Below the pieces are notes generated by a model. That model made no database searches and had not been told where the DNA came from. It saw only the letters and a list, made by a program, of their open reading frames with translations. From Parvularcula sp. (GTDB lineage Bacteria > Pseudomonadota > Alphaproteobacteria > Caulobacterales > Parvularculaceae): 5,948 nucleotides of DNA. Of the stretch, positions 1-5,948 are shown one piece after another (positions within the stretch are counted from its first letter, which is position 1; each line of letters begins with the position of its first letter). The stretch is from assembly GCA_003506635.1 (NCBI GenBank), contig DNZB01000012.1:4398-10345 (forward strand), in the 5' to 3' direction. The position numbers were made by a program, and so were the translations under genes.

Positions 1-764
1 CCGTCGGCGTCGTTTTCCGCCATGTACTCCGCCGTGCCGGAGACATGATAGTGCATCTCCGCCCCGCCGAGAGCTTCGTCGGTCGCGATTTCGCCGGTCG
101 CCGCCTTGAGGAGCGGCGGCCCGGCGAGGAAGACCTTCGATTTCCCGCGCACGACGACGACATAGTCCGAAAGCCCCGTCTGATAGGCGCCGCCCGCCGT
201 CGATGATCCGTGCACCACCGCGATGACGGGAAGTCCCGCCGCGGAGAGGCGCGCCAGATTCGCAAAGGTCTGGCCGCCAGCGACGAACATTTCCGACTGG
301 CGGAAAAGATTGGCGCCCGCGCTTTCGATGAGATGCACGAAGGGAAGCTTCTGCTTCAGCGCGATTTCCTGCGCCCGGAGCGCCTTATGGACGCCCATCG
401 GCGTCGCGGCGCCGCCTTTGATGCCGGCGTCCGAGGCCGAAACGAGCACCCGCGCGCCCGCAATGAAGCCGACGCCGCAAATGCCCCCGCCCCCGGAAAT
501 ATTCGCGTCGCCGTCGTCGTCATGCATCTTGTATCCGCACAGCGTCGAGAGTTCGAGAAACGGCGCGCCGCGATCGAGGATGAGCGCGAGCCGGTCGCGC
601 GGCAGCAATTGTCCGCGCTTTTCAAATTTCGCGCGCGCCCTCGCCGAGGTCTCTACGATCTTGCGTTCGAGCCCGCGAAAATCCTCGATAAGCTTCAGAT
701 GATGCGCGCGGTTGGCGGCGAAGGTAGCGGACCGGACGTCGATCGAGGACTGGAATGCGGGCAT
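1..764 (-). CDS. Acyl-CoA carboxylase carboxyltransferase (beta) subunit, 3' end missing
   Basis: The minus strand stays open from an ATG at 764-762 to the left edge, giving 254 N-terminal residues that begin MPAFQSSIDVRS. The protein resembles the beta subunit of biotin-dependent acyl-CoA carboxylases (methylcrotonoyl-, geranyl- or propionyl-CoA type), which moves a carboxyl group from carboxybiotin to an acyl-CoA in the cytoplasm. Visible family blocks are LLPRDRLALILD (about residues 53-64), SASDAGIKGG, KALRAQEIALKQKLP, ESAGANLFRQSEMF, the glycine-rich SSTAGGAY followed by GLSDYVVVVRG, then FLAGPPLLKAATGE and LGGAEMHYHVSG. These belong to the N-terminal carboxyltransferase domain; the C-terminal domain lies outside. 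The start is chosen because MPxFQS..D matches the usual beginning of this family and the following residues align without a gap; the upstream ribosome binding site is weak (GGAA). The acyl substrate cannot be decided, and no biotin carboxylase alpha subunit is visible in the window. Confidence 0.88.
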   Translation of the reverse strand, partial: MPAFQSSIDVRSATFAANRAHHLKLIEDFRGLERKIVETSARARAKFEKRGQLLPRDRLALILDRGAPFLELSTLCGYKMHDDDGDANISGGGGICGVGFIAGARVLVSASDAGIKGGAATPMGVHKALRAQEIALKQKLPFVHLIESAGANLFRQSEMFVAGGQTFANLARLSAAGLPVIAVVHGSSTAGGAYQTGLSDYVVVVRGKSKVFLAGPPLLKAATGEIATDEALGGAEMHYHVSGTAEYMAENDAD

Positions 765-844
765 GAAGGGTTCCAGGGGCGCTGACGAAAGGGGGCGCTC
801 CGTAATGGCCGCGGGCTGCGCGCCTGACAAGCTTCGACGGCAGC

Positions 845-877
845 CAGCGGGGCCTTGCGCGCGCCCCCTCCCCGCTG
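845..877 (-). repeat. Inverted repeat, 8-bp perfect stem, in prfB downstream region
   Basis: CAGCGGGG at 845-852 pairs perfectly with CCCCGCTG at 870-877 across a 17-base loop rich in GC. As RNA on the minus strand this would form a stable hairpin about 25 bases after the prfB stop. There is no following U-tract, so it is not a typical Rho-independent terminator. It could slow RNase digestion at the transcript end or simply reflect base composition. Confidence 0.45.
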
Positions 878-883
878 CGAGGC

Positions 884-901
884 GGCGCCAGAACCGGCGC
901 C
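884..901 (-). repeat. Inverted repeat, GGCGCC stem directly after prfB stop
   Basis: GGCGCC occurs at 884-889 and 896-901 with a six-base loop; because GGCGCC is its own reverse complement, the two copies form a 6-bp hairpin. It begins one base past the prfB TAA (905-903). Position right after a stop suggests a 3'-end structure, but there is no run of T downstream, so a terminator role is only a guess. Confidence 0.4.
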
Positions 902-902
902 C

Positions 903-2013
903 TTACGCCGCGTCGCCGACGACGCGCTGGGCGAGCGAGGCGGCGAGGAATTTGTCGATATCGCCGTCAAGGACATCGTCGGGCGACGGGCTTTCGACGC
1001 CGGTCCTCAAATCCTTCACCATCTGATAGGGCTGAAGTACATAGGAGCGGATCTGATGGCCCCAGCCGATCTCCGTCTTCGAGGCGGCGACGGCGGCGGC
1101 GGCTTCCTCGCGCTTTTGCAGTTCGCGCTCGAACAGGCGCGCGCGCAGCATGTTCCACGCGGTCGCGCGGTTCTTGTGCTGCGAACGCTCGTTCTGGCAG
1201 GCGACGACGATGCCGGTCGGGACGTGGGTGATGCGGACCGCCGAATCCGTCGTGTTGACATGCTGGCCGCCCGCGCCGGACGAACGGTAAGTGTCGATGC
1301 GGCAGTCGCTTTCGTTGATCTCGATCTCGATCGCATCGTCGACGACCGGATAGATCCAGACGGACGCGAATGAGGTGTGGCGCCGCGCGTTGGAATCGTA
1401 AGGGGAAATCCTGACGAGGCGGTGGACGCCCGATTCGGTCTTCAGCCAGCCATAGGCGTTGAAGCCCGTTATCTTCACCGTCGCCGATTTGACGCCGGCC
1501 TGCTCGCCAGCCTGCTGGTCGATCACTTCGATGTCATAGCCGCGCCGCTGCGCCCATCGGAGGTACATGCGCAAGAGCATCGCGGCCCAGTCGTTCGATT
1601 CCGTGCCGCCGGCGCCGGGGTGGATTTCGAGATAGCAGTCATTGGCGTCAGCCTCGCCCGACAGGAGCGCTTCGGTTTCGGCCGTCGCGGCGCGCGCCGC
1701 GAGCGCCTTGATGAGTTCAAGGACGTCGTCGGCGCTCGCCGCGTCGCCCTCCTCCTCCGCCATGTCGGCGAGGCCGGAAAGGTCGGCGAGTTCGCCCGAT
1801 ATCTCGCCGATCGCCTTGATCTGGGATTCGAGCGCGGTGCGCTCCTGCATCAGCTTGCGCGCGGCTTGGGGATCGTCCCAGAAGGTCGGGGCTTCGGCTT
1901 TGGCGTTCAGCTCTTCGAGGCGGCGATTTGCTTTGTCCCAGTCAAAGACGCCTCCTCAGCAGGTCGAGCGACTGCTGTGTTCTGGCGGCGAGCTGGGCGA
2001 TGTCGGTGCGCAT
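903..2013 (-). CDS. prfB: Peptide chain release factor 2 (RF2), expressed by programmed +1 frameshift
   Basis: RF2 enters the ribosomal A site at UGA or UAA and releases the finished peptide. Reading starts at ATG 2013-2011 ([14 protein letters not shown]...), runs 23 codons to an in-frame TGA at 1944-1942, and continues after a +1 shift (join 2013..1945, 1943..903) to TAA at 905-903, giving 369 residues, the usual RF2 length. The shifted frame resumes [15 protein letters not shown], matching the RF2 N-terminal helices. The catalytic GGQ is at residues 248-250 within [16 protein letters not shown]. The stop-codon recognition tripeptide is SPY (203-205) where E. coli has SPF; SPY is usual in alphaproteobacteria as I recall them. 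The C terminus has the conserved [12 protein letters not shown] and KDLRTGVE. It begins 33 bases after the mrcA stop, so co-transcription is likely. The initiation site has no strong Shine-Dalgarno sequence (CGAAAGC only). A caller ignoring the shift would start at ATG 1850 and lose 54 residues. Confidence 0.96.
1941..1956 (-). promoter_or_regulatory. prfB: prfB programmed +1 frameshift site
   Basis: Read on the minus strand the site is AGGAGG (1956-1951), CGT, CTT (1947-1945), TGA (1944-1942), then C. This has the architecture of the E. coli prfB site (AGGGGG, three bases, CTT TGA C): an internal Shine-Dalgarno-like hexamer three bases before the slippery CTT, and a UGA followed by C, a poor termination context. 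When RF2 is scarce the ribosome pauses at UGA, the Leu-tRNA slips forward to UUU, and GAC is read next; when RF2 is abundant it terminates and lowers its own synthesis. The mechanism is established for the family; its use here is inferred from the match and from both frames encoding RF2 sequence. Confidence 0.95.
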
Positions 2014-2046
2014 TTTTGCTTTCGGCGAACGCTGGCGGCGCTTCCC

Positions 2047-4587
2047 CTAGTAAATTCCGCTGAGGTCGTCCACCGAAGGCTGCGTCTGCGGCGCGGAGGG
2101 CGCGGCGCTCAATGGATCGAGCGACAGATCCTCGCCTGAGGGCTGCGAGACGAGGGAGTCTTCGGCCTTGAACGCTTCAAGAATGACGTTCGGGTCGCCG
2201 GGATTGGCCGGCCGGCCGGTCTTGGCGTTGACGCGCACGAGGCGGATGCCGGACGGAATGCGGAACGGTATGCCCGGCTGATCTTTCAGCGCGGCCGCCA
2301 TGAAGTCGCCGAAGACGGGCGCGGCGACGCCGCCGCCCGCCTCGCCCTCGCCGAGGCTCGCCGGCATGTCGAAGCCGACAAAGACGCCGGCCGCGAGGTC
2401 GGGCGAGAAGCCGACGAACCAGGCGTCCTTGTAGTCGTTCGTGGTGCCGGTCTTGCCGGCGACGGGCTTGTTGACGGCCCTCCTGACGGCCGAACCGGTG
2501 CCGCGCTGCACGACGCCTTCGAGCATCGACACCATTTGATAGGCCGTACGCGGATCAATCACCTGCGTGCGCGGATCGTCAAGCTGCGGCTCCGGCTGGC
2601 CGGCCCAGGCGACGCCGTTGCAATCGGGGCAGGCGCGCGCGTCGTGGACGTAAACCGTTTCACCATTTTTCGACTGCACGCGGTCGATAAGGAACGGCTT
2701 GACCTGCTTGCCGCCGTTGACGAAGGTCGCATAGCCGGCGGTGATCCGCATCAAGGTCGTCTCAGCCGCGCCGAGCGAGATCGCAAGCTCGCGCGGGAGG
2801 CGGTCGGAAAGATCGAACTTTTCGGCGTATTCGACGATGCGGCCGATGCCGATATCTTGCGCAAGGCGCGCGGTCATCGTGTTGCGCGACTGCTCGATGC
2901 CGAGCCGCAAGGTCGATTCGCCGTAAAAGCGGCCTTCGGCGTAATTGCCGGGTTTCCACCAGCTGTCGACGCCGGGCGCGACGAAGGGCGCGTCAAGCAC
3001 GATCGAGGACGGCGTATAGCCGGTGTCGAGCGCGGCGGCGTAAACAAACGGCTTGAAGGTCGAGCCGGGCTGGCGGCTCGCCTGCATGGCGCGGTTGAAT
3101 TCCGACAGCTGGAATGAGAAGCCGCCGACCATCGCGAGCACGCGGCCCGTGTGCGGATCAATCGCGACGAGCGCGCCGTTGACCGCCGGCGGCTGGCGCA
3201 GCGCGAAGGTTCCCGCCTTTTCCAGCGGCTCGACATAAACGATGTCGCCTTTCTTGAGGACTTTGGCGGCGCTCGTCACTTCCTCGCCGAGCGCGTCGAC
3301 GGATTTATAGGCGCGCGCCCACTTCATCGCCTCGACCGGCGCCACGCCCTCGCCGCCGTCGTCGAAGCCGAGCTTCGCGAAGTCGCGCGAGGTCTCAAGA
3401 ACGACAGCCGGAACCCAGGGCGCAAGATCGGCGGACAGGGACTTCGCCGCCGCCAGCGTCTTTTCAACCTCGGCAAACGCGTCCTTCCAGTTGTCGGCGA
3501 TCGCCATCGTCGAGATCGGACCGCGCCAGCCATGGCGCTGATCGTAATCGACGAGCCAACGCCGAAGCGCCGCGCCCGCCGCCTTCTGATAGCGCGGATC
3601 GATCGTCGTGCGCACGGCGAGGCCGCCGTCATATAGCGCTTCTGATCCGTATCGTTCTGCGATCTGCTTTCTCACCTCTTCCGCGAAATATTCCGACGCC
3701 CAGTCGCGCGCGCCGAGCGGCGGGGCGATCCTGGCGGCGAGCGGCGTCGCGGTCGCGGCGTCGGCGGCTTCCTTTGTGATCTTGCCGTCTTCAAACAGAC
3801 GGCCGATGACCCAGTTCCGGCGCTCAACCGCGCGGTCGTAATTGTTGACCGGGTGATAATTGTTGGGGCCCTTCGGGATGGCGGCGAGATAGGCCGCTTC
3901 CTCAATCGTCAGTTCGCCGAGCGGTTTATCGAAATAGTTGAGCGCCGCCGCGGCGACGCCGTAGGAGCGGTTCCCGAGATAGATCTCGTTGAGATAGAGT
4001 TCGAGAATATGGTCCTTGGTGAACGCGCGCTCGATGCGGCGCGTGACCAGCCACTCCTTCATCTTGCGTTCGATTTTCTGTTCGCTCGAAAGAAGGAAGT
4101 TCTTCGCGACCTGTTGCGAGATCGTCGAGCCGCCTTCGAGGCGCCGGCCGCGGATGAGATTGCCGACATTCGAGACCTGCGCGCGCACGATGCCGCGAAA
4201 GTCGAGCCCCTCATGCTCGTAATAGGATTTGTCTTCCGCCGAGATGAAGGCGTCCTTGACGATCTGCGGCATCGCCTCGATCGGCATATAGAGGCGCCGT
4301 TCGCGCGCGAATTCGGCGACGAGAGAGCCGTCATTGGCGTAAACGCGCGTCGTCACCGGCGGCTCATATTCGGCGAGCGAGGCGTAGTCCGGCAGATCGC
4401 GGCTGAGGCCGACGAGATAGAGCGCGAAACCGGCGACCGCGAGCAAGGCGAGCGCCGCCCCGCCCGCCATGACATAGCCGGCAATCTTCAGCCACATCGG
4501 CGGCGTGAAGCCGCGGCGCCGGCGCGCGCGCGCTTCTGCCCGGGGCGCGTCTTCATCGCCTTCGAAAAACACCTGCTCGTCCGCCAT
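2047..4587 (-). CDS. mrcA: Penicillin-binding protein 1A, bifunctional glycosyltransferase/transpeptidase
   Basis: This 846-residue class A PBP polymerises lipid II into glycan strands and cross-links the stem peptides in the periplasm. A charged cytoplasmic tail (1-30) precedes one membrane anchor (about 33-61). The GT51 glycosyltransferase domain (about 80-260) shows EDKSYYEHEGLDFRG with catalytic Glu118, GGSTISQQVAKN (152-163), RKMKEW with the second Glu178, and ELYLNEIYLG. An OB-like insert (about 330-460), typical of PBP1A, leads into the transpeptidase domain with the SxxK motif STFK (nucleophile Ser509, Lys512), the SxN motif SRN (567-569) and KTGT (712-715). A periplasmic CPDC pair lies at 653-656. 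All catalytic motifs are intact, and the length fits the family. The ATG at 4587 fits the start of the cytoplasmic tail; its ribosome binding site is weak (GTGAG). It follows the amidase by 93 bases and precedes prfB by 33, suggesting one operon. It is the target of beta-lactams. Confidence 0.96.
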   Translation of the reverse strand: MADEQVFFEGDEDAPRAEARARRRRGFTPPMWLKIAGYVMAGGAALALLAVAGFALYLVGLSRDLPDYASLAEYEPPVTTRVYANDGSLVAEFARERRLYMPIEAMPQIVKDAFISAEDKSYYEHEGLDFRGIVRAQVSNVGNLIRGRRLEGGSTISQQVAKNFLLSSEQKIERKMKEWLVTRRIERAFTKDHILELYLNEIYLGNRSYGVAAAALNYFDKPLGELTIEEAAYLAAIPKGPNNYHPVNNYDRAVERRNWVIGRLFEDGKITKEAADAATATPLAARIAPPLGARDWASEYFAEEVRKQIAERYGSEALYDGGLAVRTTIDPRYQKAAGAALRRWLVDYDQRHGWRGPISTMAIADNWKDAFAEVEKTLAAAKSLSADLAPWVPAVVLETSRDFAKLGFDDGGEGVAPVEAMKWARAYKSVDALGEEVTSAAKVLKKGDIVYVEPLEKAGTFALRQPPAVNGALVAIDPHTGRVLAMVGGFSFQLSEFNRAMQASRQPGSTFKPFVYAAALDTGYTPSSIVLDAPFVAPGVDSWWKPGNYAEGRFYGESTLRLGIEQSRNTMTARLAQDIGIGRIVEYAEKFDLSDRLPRELAISLGAAETTLMRITAGYATFVNGGKQVKPFLIDRVQSKNGETVYVHDARACPDCNGVAWAGQPEPQLDDPRTQVIDPRTAYQMVSMLEGVVQRGTGSAVRRAVNKPVAGKTGTTNDYKDAWFVGFSPDLAAGVFVGFDMPASLGEGEAGGGVAAPVFGDFMAAALKDQPGIPFRIPSGIRLVRVNAKTGRPANPGDPNVILEAFKAEDSLVSQPSGEDLSLDPLSAAPSAPQTQPSVDDLSGIY

Positions 4588-4680
4588 TCGCCGCTCACTT
4601 TGCCCGGCCGCGCGTCACGCCGCGGCCTTTGCCCCCTTGGTCCAAATCCTTATAGCCGAAAAATCGGCGGAAAAACGACC
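4588..4680. other. Short intergenic region between amidase and mrcA
   Basis: These 93 bases contain an AT-richer patch (about 4645-4680) with a short inverted repeat and a TATAAG hexamer on the minus strand at 4654-4649. That patch stands out against the GC-rich surroundings and is the only promoter-like spot upstream of mrcA, but a good -35 element at the right spacing is not evident (CGTTTT or GTTTTT at 17 or 16 bases). An internal mrcA promoter is therefore possible, not shown. Confidence 0.35.
4655..4668 (-). repeat. Short inverted repeat downstream of the amidase stop
   Basis: GCCGA (4655-4659) and TCGGC (4664-4668) form a 5-bp stem with a four-base loop, 12 bases beyond the amidase TAG. 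The stem is short and is followed on the minus strand by TATAAGG, not a U-tract, so it is not a convincing terminator. It overlaps the promoter-like patch and could be an operator-like palindrome or chance. Confidence 0.35.
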
Positions 4681-5948
4681 CTAACGCGCCGCCGGCTGCA
4701 CGGCGTTGCTGGCGTGCAAGGCCGCTTTCGCCCGGTCCTCGAAATAGGCGTCGATCGCCGCCGTCACCGCCGCCATGGTGCGTGTGCGCCACGCCGGCGA
4801 GCCGAGATTGGCCTCGTCCTTCCGGTTCGAGATGAAAGCGAGTTCGAGAAGAACCGCCGGCACATCGGGGGCGAGGAGCACCTTGAAATTGCCGCGCCGG
4901 TGCGAGTTGTTGAGGACCAGCGTCGAGCCTTTGAGGCGCGTCACCAGGATCTCGGCGAAGCGATCGGATTCATTCTCCGTCTTGCGCTGGGCGAGATTAT
5001 AAAGAATGCCGCCGACCTGCGGGTCGGTGGCTCCGATATCGACATCGAAGACATGGTAATTGCCCTTGGCGAGGGCCTCTCGCGCCGAACGCTCCGTGCC
5101 CTCCTCCGACAAGGTGTAGACCGAGGCGCCGCGCACATTTGCATCCGCGTGCGCATCGGCGTGGAGCGAAATGAAGAGGTCGGCCCGGGCGTCGCGGGCG
5201 ATCCTTGACCGCTCCTCATGGGCGAGGCGCACGTCTTCCCTGCGGGTCAGGACGACGGCGTATCGCCCGGTTTTTTCCAGCGCCTCGGCAAGGGCGAGCC
5301 CGGCGGCGAGATTGACCAGCGCCTCTTTGGTTCCGCCAGCGCCGGCAGCGCCAGGGTCCGTGCCGCCGTGCCCGGGATCAATGACGATCACCGGCCTTTC
5401 GGCCGCCAGGGCCAGCGACAACGGCGCGGGCTTTAGCTCAGGGGCCGCCACGGATGTGGCGACAGATGTCACGGGCGGCGCGGTGACAGCGGCTTCGATC
5501 ACGTCGGTCAACGAGTCGTATTTGACCGCCGAAGGCGACAGCGCCGCGACGGGCGCGGCAGCCGGCGCGCTTACCGGCGCCCCGCGCTCAAGGTCGATGA
5601 CGAGCCGATAGCGCGGGTTCGACGCGCCGGGAGGAATGACGAATAACGATTTGATTCTGGCTGGCGATTTGAAATGCAAGTTTAGCGAAACGGGAACCGC
5701 CCCGGATAGCGCGAATCGATCGACCAAGCCATCGCCGCGCCCTTCCAGCCGGGGCGCTTTGACGGTCGTTGCGGGATCAAACGCAACCGTTAACGCCCGC
5801 TCGCTCGCGACCGGCGCCCCGGCGGTCGCGATCTCACCGGCGACATCGAGAACGACCCTCGTCTCAGTCGCCGAGGTGACGCCGAAGCGCACGCCCGCAA
5901 TTTCACCGGCGCGGGCCGGCGCGCCCAGCGCCGCGGCGCAGGCGGCGA
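4681..5948 (-). CDS. amiC: N-acetylmuramoyl-L-alanine amidase with AMIN domain, 5' end missing
   Basis: This zinc hydrolase cuts the bond between N-acetylmuramic acid and L-Ala of the stem peptide, splitting septal peptidoglycan in the periplasm. The frame is open from the right edge; 421 residues are visible. Positions below count from the GTG at 5892-5890. The visible N terminus (AACAAALGAPARA, then GEIAGVRFG) looks like the end of a signal peptide with cleavage after ARA, so the true start lies outside and the GTG is not it. Residues about 1-104 form a beta-rich AMIN domain, which in AmiC targets the division site. An Ala/Pro/Val-rich linker (about 105-165) leads to the Amidase_3 domain: DPGHGG with ligand His175, Glu190 in TKEAL, SLHAD with His244, and catalytic Glu350 in LLELAFISN. 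The stretch between about 262 and 325 is where AmiC-type enzymes carry an autoinhibitory helix. The stop is TAG at 4683-4681. Its place before mrcA fits a cell-wall operon. Confidence 0.94.
   Translation of the reverse strand, partial: AACAAALGAPARAGEIAGVRFGVTSATETRVVLDVAGEIATAGAPVASERALTVAFDPATTVKAPRLEGRGDGLVDRFALSGAVPVSLNLHFKSPARIKSLFVIPPGASNPRYRLVIDLERGAPVSAPAAAPVAALSPSAVKYDSLTDVIEAAVTAPPVTSVATSVAAPELKPAPLSLALAAERPVIVIDPGHGGTDPGAAGAGGTKEALVNLAAGLALAEALEKTGRYAVVLTRREDVRLAHEERSRIARDARADLFISLHADAHADANVRGASVYTLSEEGTERSAREALAKGNYHVFDVDIGATDPQVGGILYNLAQRKTENESDRFAEILVTRLKGSTLVLNNSHRRGNFKVLLAPDVPAVLLELAFISNRKDEANLGSPAWRTRTMAAVTAAIDAYFEDRAKAALHASNAVQPAAR
5910..5948 (-). other. End of the amidase signal peptide
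   Basis: The codons upstream of GTG 5892 read, in the amidase frame, an Ala-rich hydrophobic stretch AACAAALGAPARA. This is the typical end of a Sec or Tat signal peptide, with ARA as an A-x-A cleavage site before GEIAG. The positively charged start and any twin-arginine motif lie beyond the window edge, so the export route cannot be told. The Cys in AAC lacks the lipobox [LVI]-x-x-C spacing that can be judged here, since the preceding residues are mostly cut off. Confidence 0.65.

Larger units (their letters stand above)
765..902. other. Structured intergenic gap between prfB and the carboxylase gene
   Basis: This 138-base gap follows the prfB stop codon and precedes the carboxyltransferase start. 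It is very GC-rich and holds two inverted repeats (listed separately). I see no clear -35/-10 promoter and no U-rich run that would make either hairpin a standard intrinsic terminator. It is the longest gene-free stretch of the window and the likeliest place for a transcription boundary, but this is inference from spacing. Confidence 0.5.

Noticed and set aside
210..785. 191-codon plus-strand frame at the left end
   Set aside because: It is antisense to the carboxyltransferase, whose minus-strand translation shows many family motifs; the plus-strand product shows none.
1942..1944. In-frame TGA in prfB as a pseudogene mutation or sequencing error
   Set aside because: The surrounding AGGAGG-CGT-CTT-TGA-C matches the known programmed site exactly, and the rest of the gene is intact.
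1377..2063. 228-codon plus-strand frame opposite prfB
   Set aside because: It mirrors the RF2 coding sequence and its frameshift region; composition is that of an antisense shadow, with no family match that I recognise.
4655..4668. Intrinsic terminator between amidase and mrcA
   Set aside because: The stem has only 5 bp and is followed by TATAAGG, not by a U-run.
4595..4792. 65-codon minus-strand frame overlapping the amidase 3' end and the mrcA gap
   Set aside because: It sits in another frame of the amidase end, ends just before mrcA, and has low-complexity Gly/Arg content with no recognisable feature.
3853..5208. 451-codon open frame on the plus strand spanning mrcA and the amidase
   Set aside because: It is antisense to two genes with intact catalytic motifs, crosses their intergenic gap, is rich in Arg/Ala/Asp/Glu as expected of a shadow in GC-rich DNA, and shows no recognisable domain.

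Overview
This GC-rich window (roughly two thirds G+C by eye) reads almost entirely on the minus strand and looks like core chromosome of an alphaproteobacterium, most likely of the order Hyphomicrobiales (Rhizobiales). The grounds are the gene order amidase - class A penicillin-binding protein 1A - peptide chain release factor 2, which is familiar from that order, the alphaproteobacterial style of the RF2 protein (SPY in place of SPF, an [16 protein letters not shown] block), and the codon use. The genus cannot be fixed from this stretch. There is no sign of a mobile element, CRISPR array, tRNA or rRNA, and all long plus-strand reading frames are antisense shadows of the minus-strand genes.

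In transcription order (right to left): 5948-4681 carries an N-acetylmuramoyl-L-alanine amidase of the AmiC type. Its 5' end, including most of the signal peptide, lies outside the window. A 93-base gap with a small inverted repeat follows. Next is mrcA (4587-2047), a bifunctional transglycosylase/transpeptidase. After only 33 bases comes prfB (2013-903), split into two frames by a programmed +1 frameshift site. A 138-base gap with two inverted repeats precedes a biotin-dependent acyl-CoA carboxylase carboxyltransferase (beta) subunit, starting at 764 and running off the left edge.

The first two genes act on the cell wall: the amidase cleaves peptidoglycan stem peptides from glycan during cell separation, and PBP1A builds and cross-links new glycan strands. 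prfB supplies the factor that terminates translation at UGA and UAA, and is probably in the same transcript as mrcA because of the short spacing. The carboxylase gene is functionally unrelated and, given the longer structured gap, may be a separate transcription unit.

The most notable element is the prfB frameshift signal (AGGAGG, three bases, then CTT TGA C at 1956-1941). It is a known autoregulatory system, not a new one, but it is missed by a simple ORF caller, which would truncate the protein by 54 residues. I found no convincing undescribed system here.
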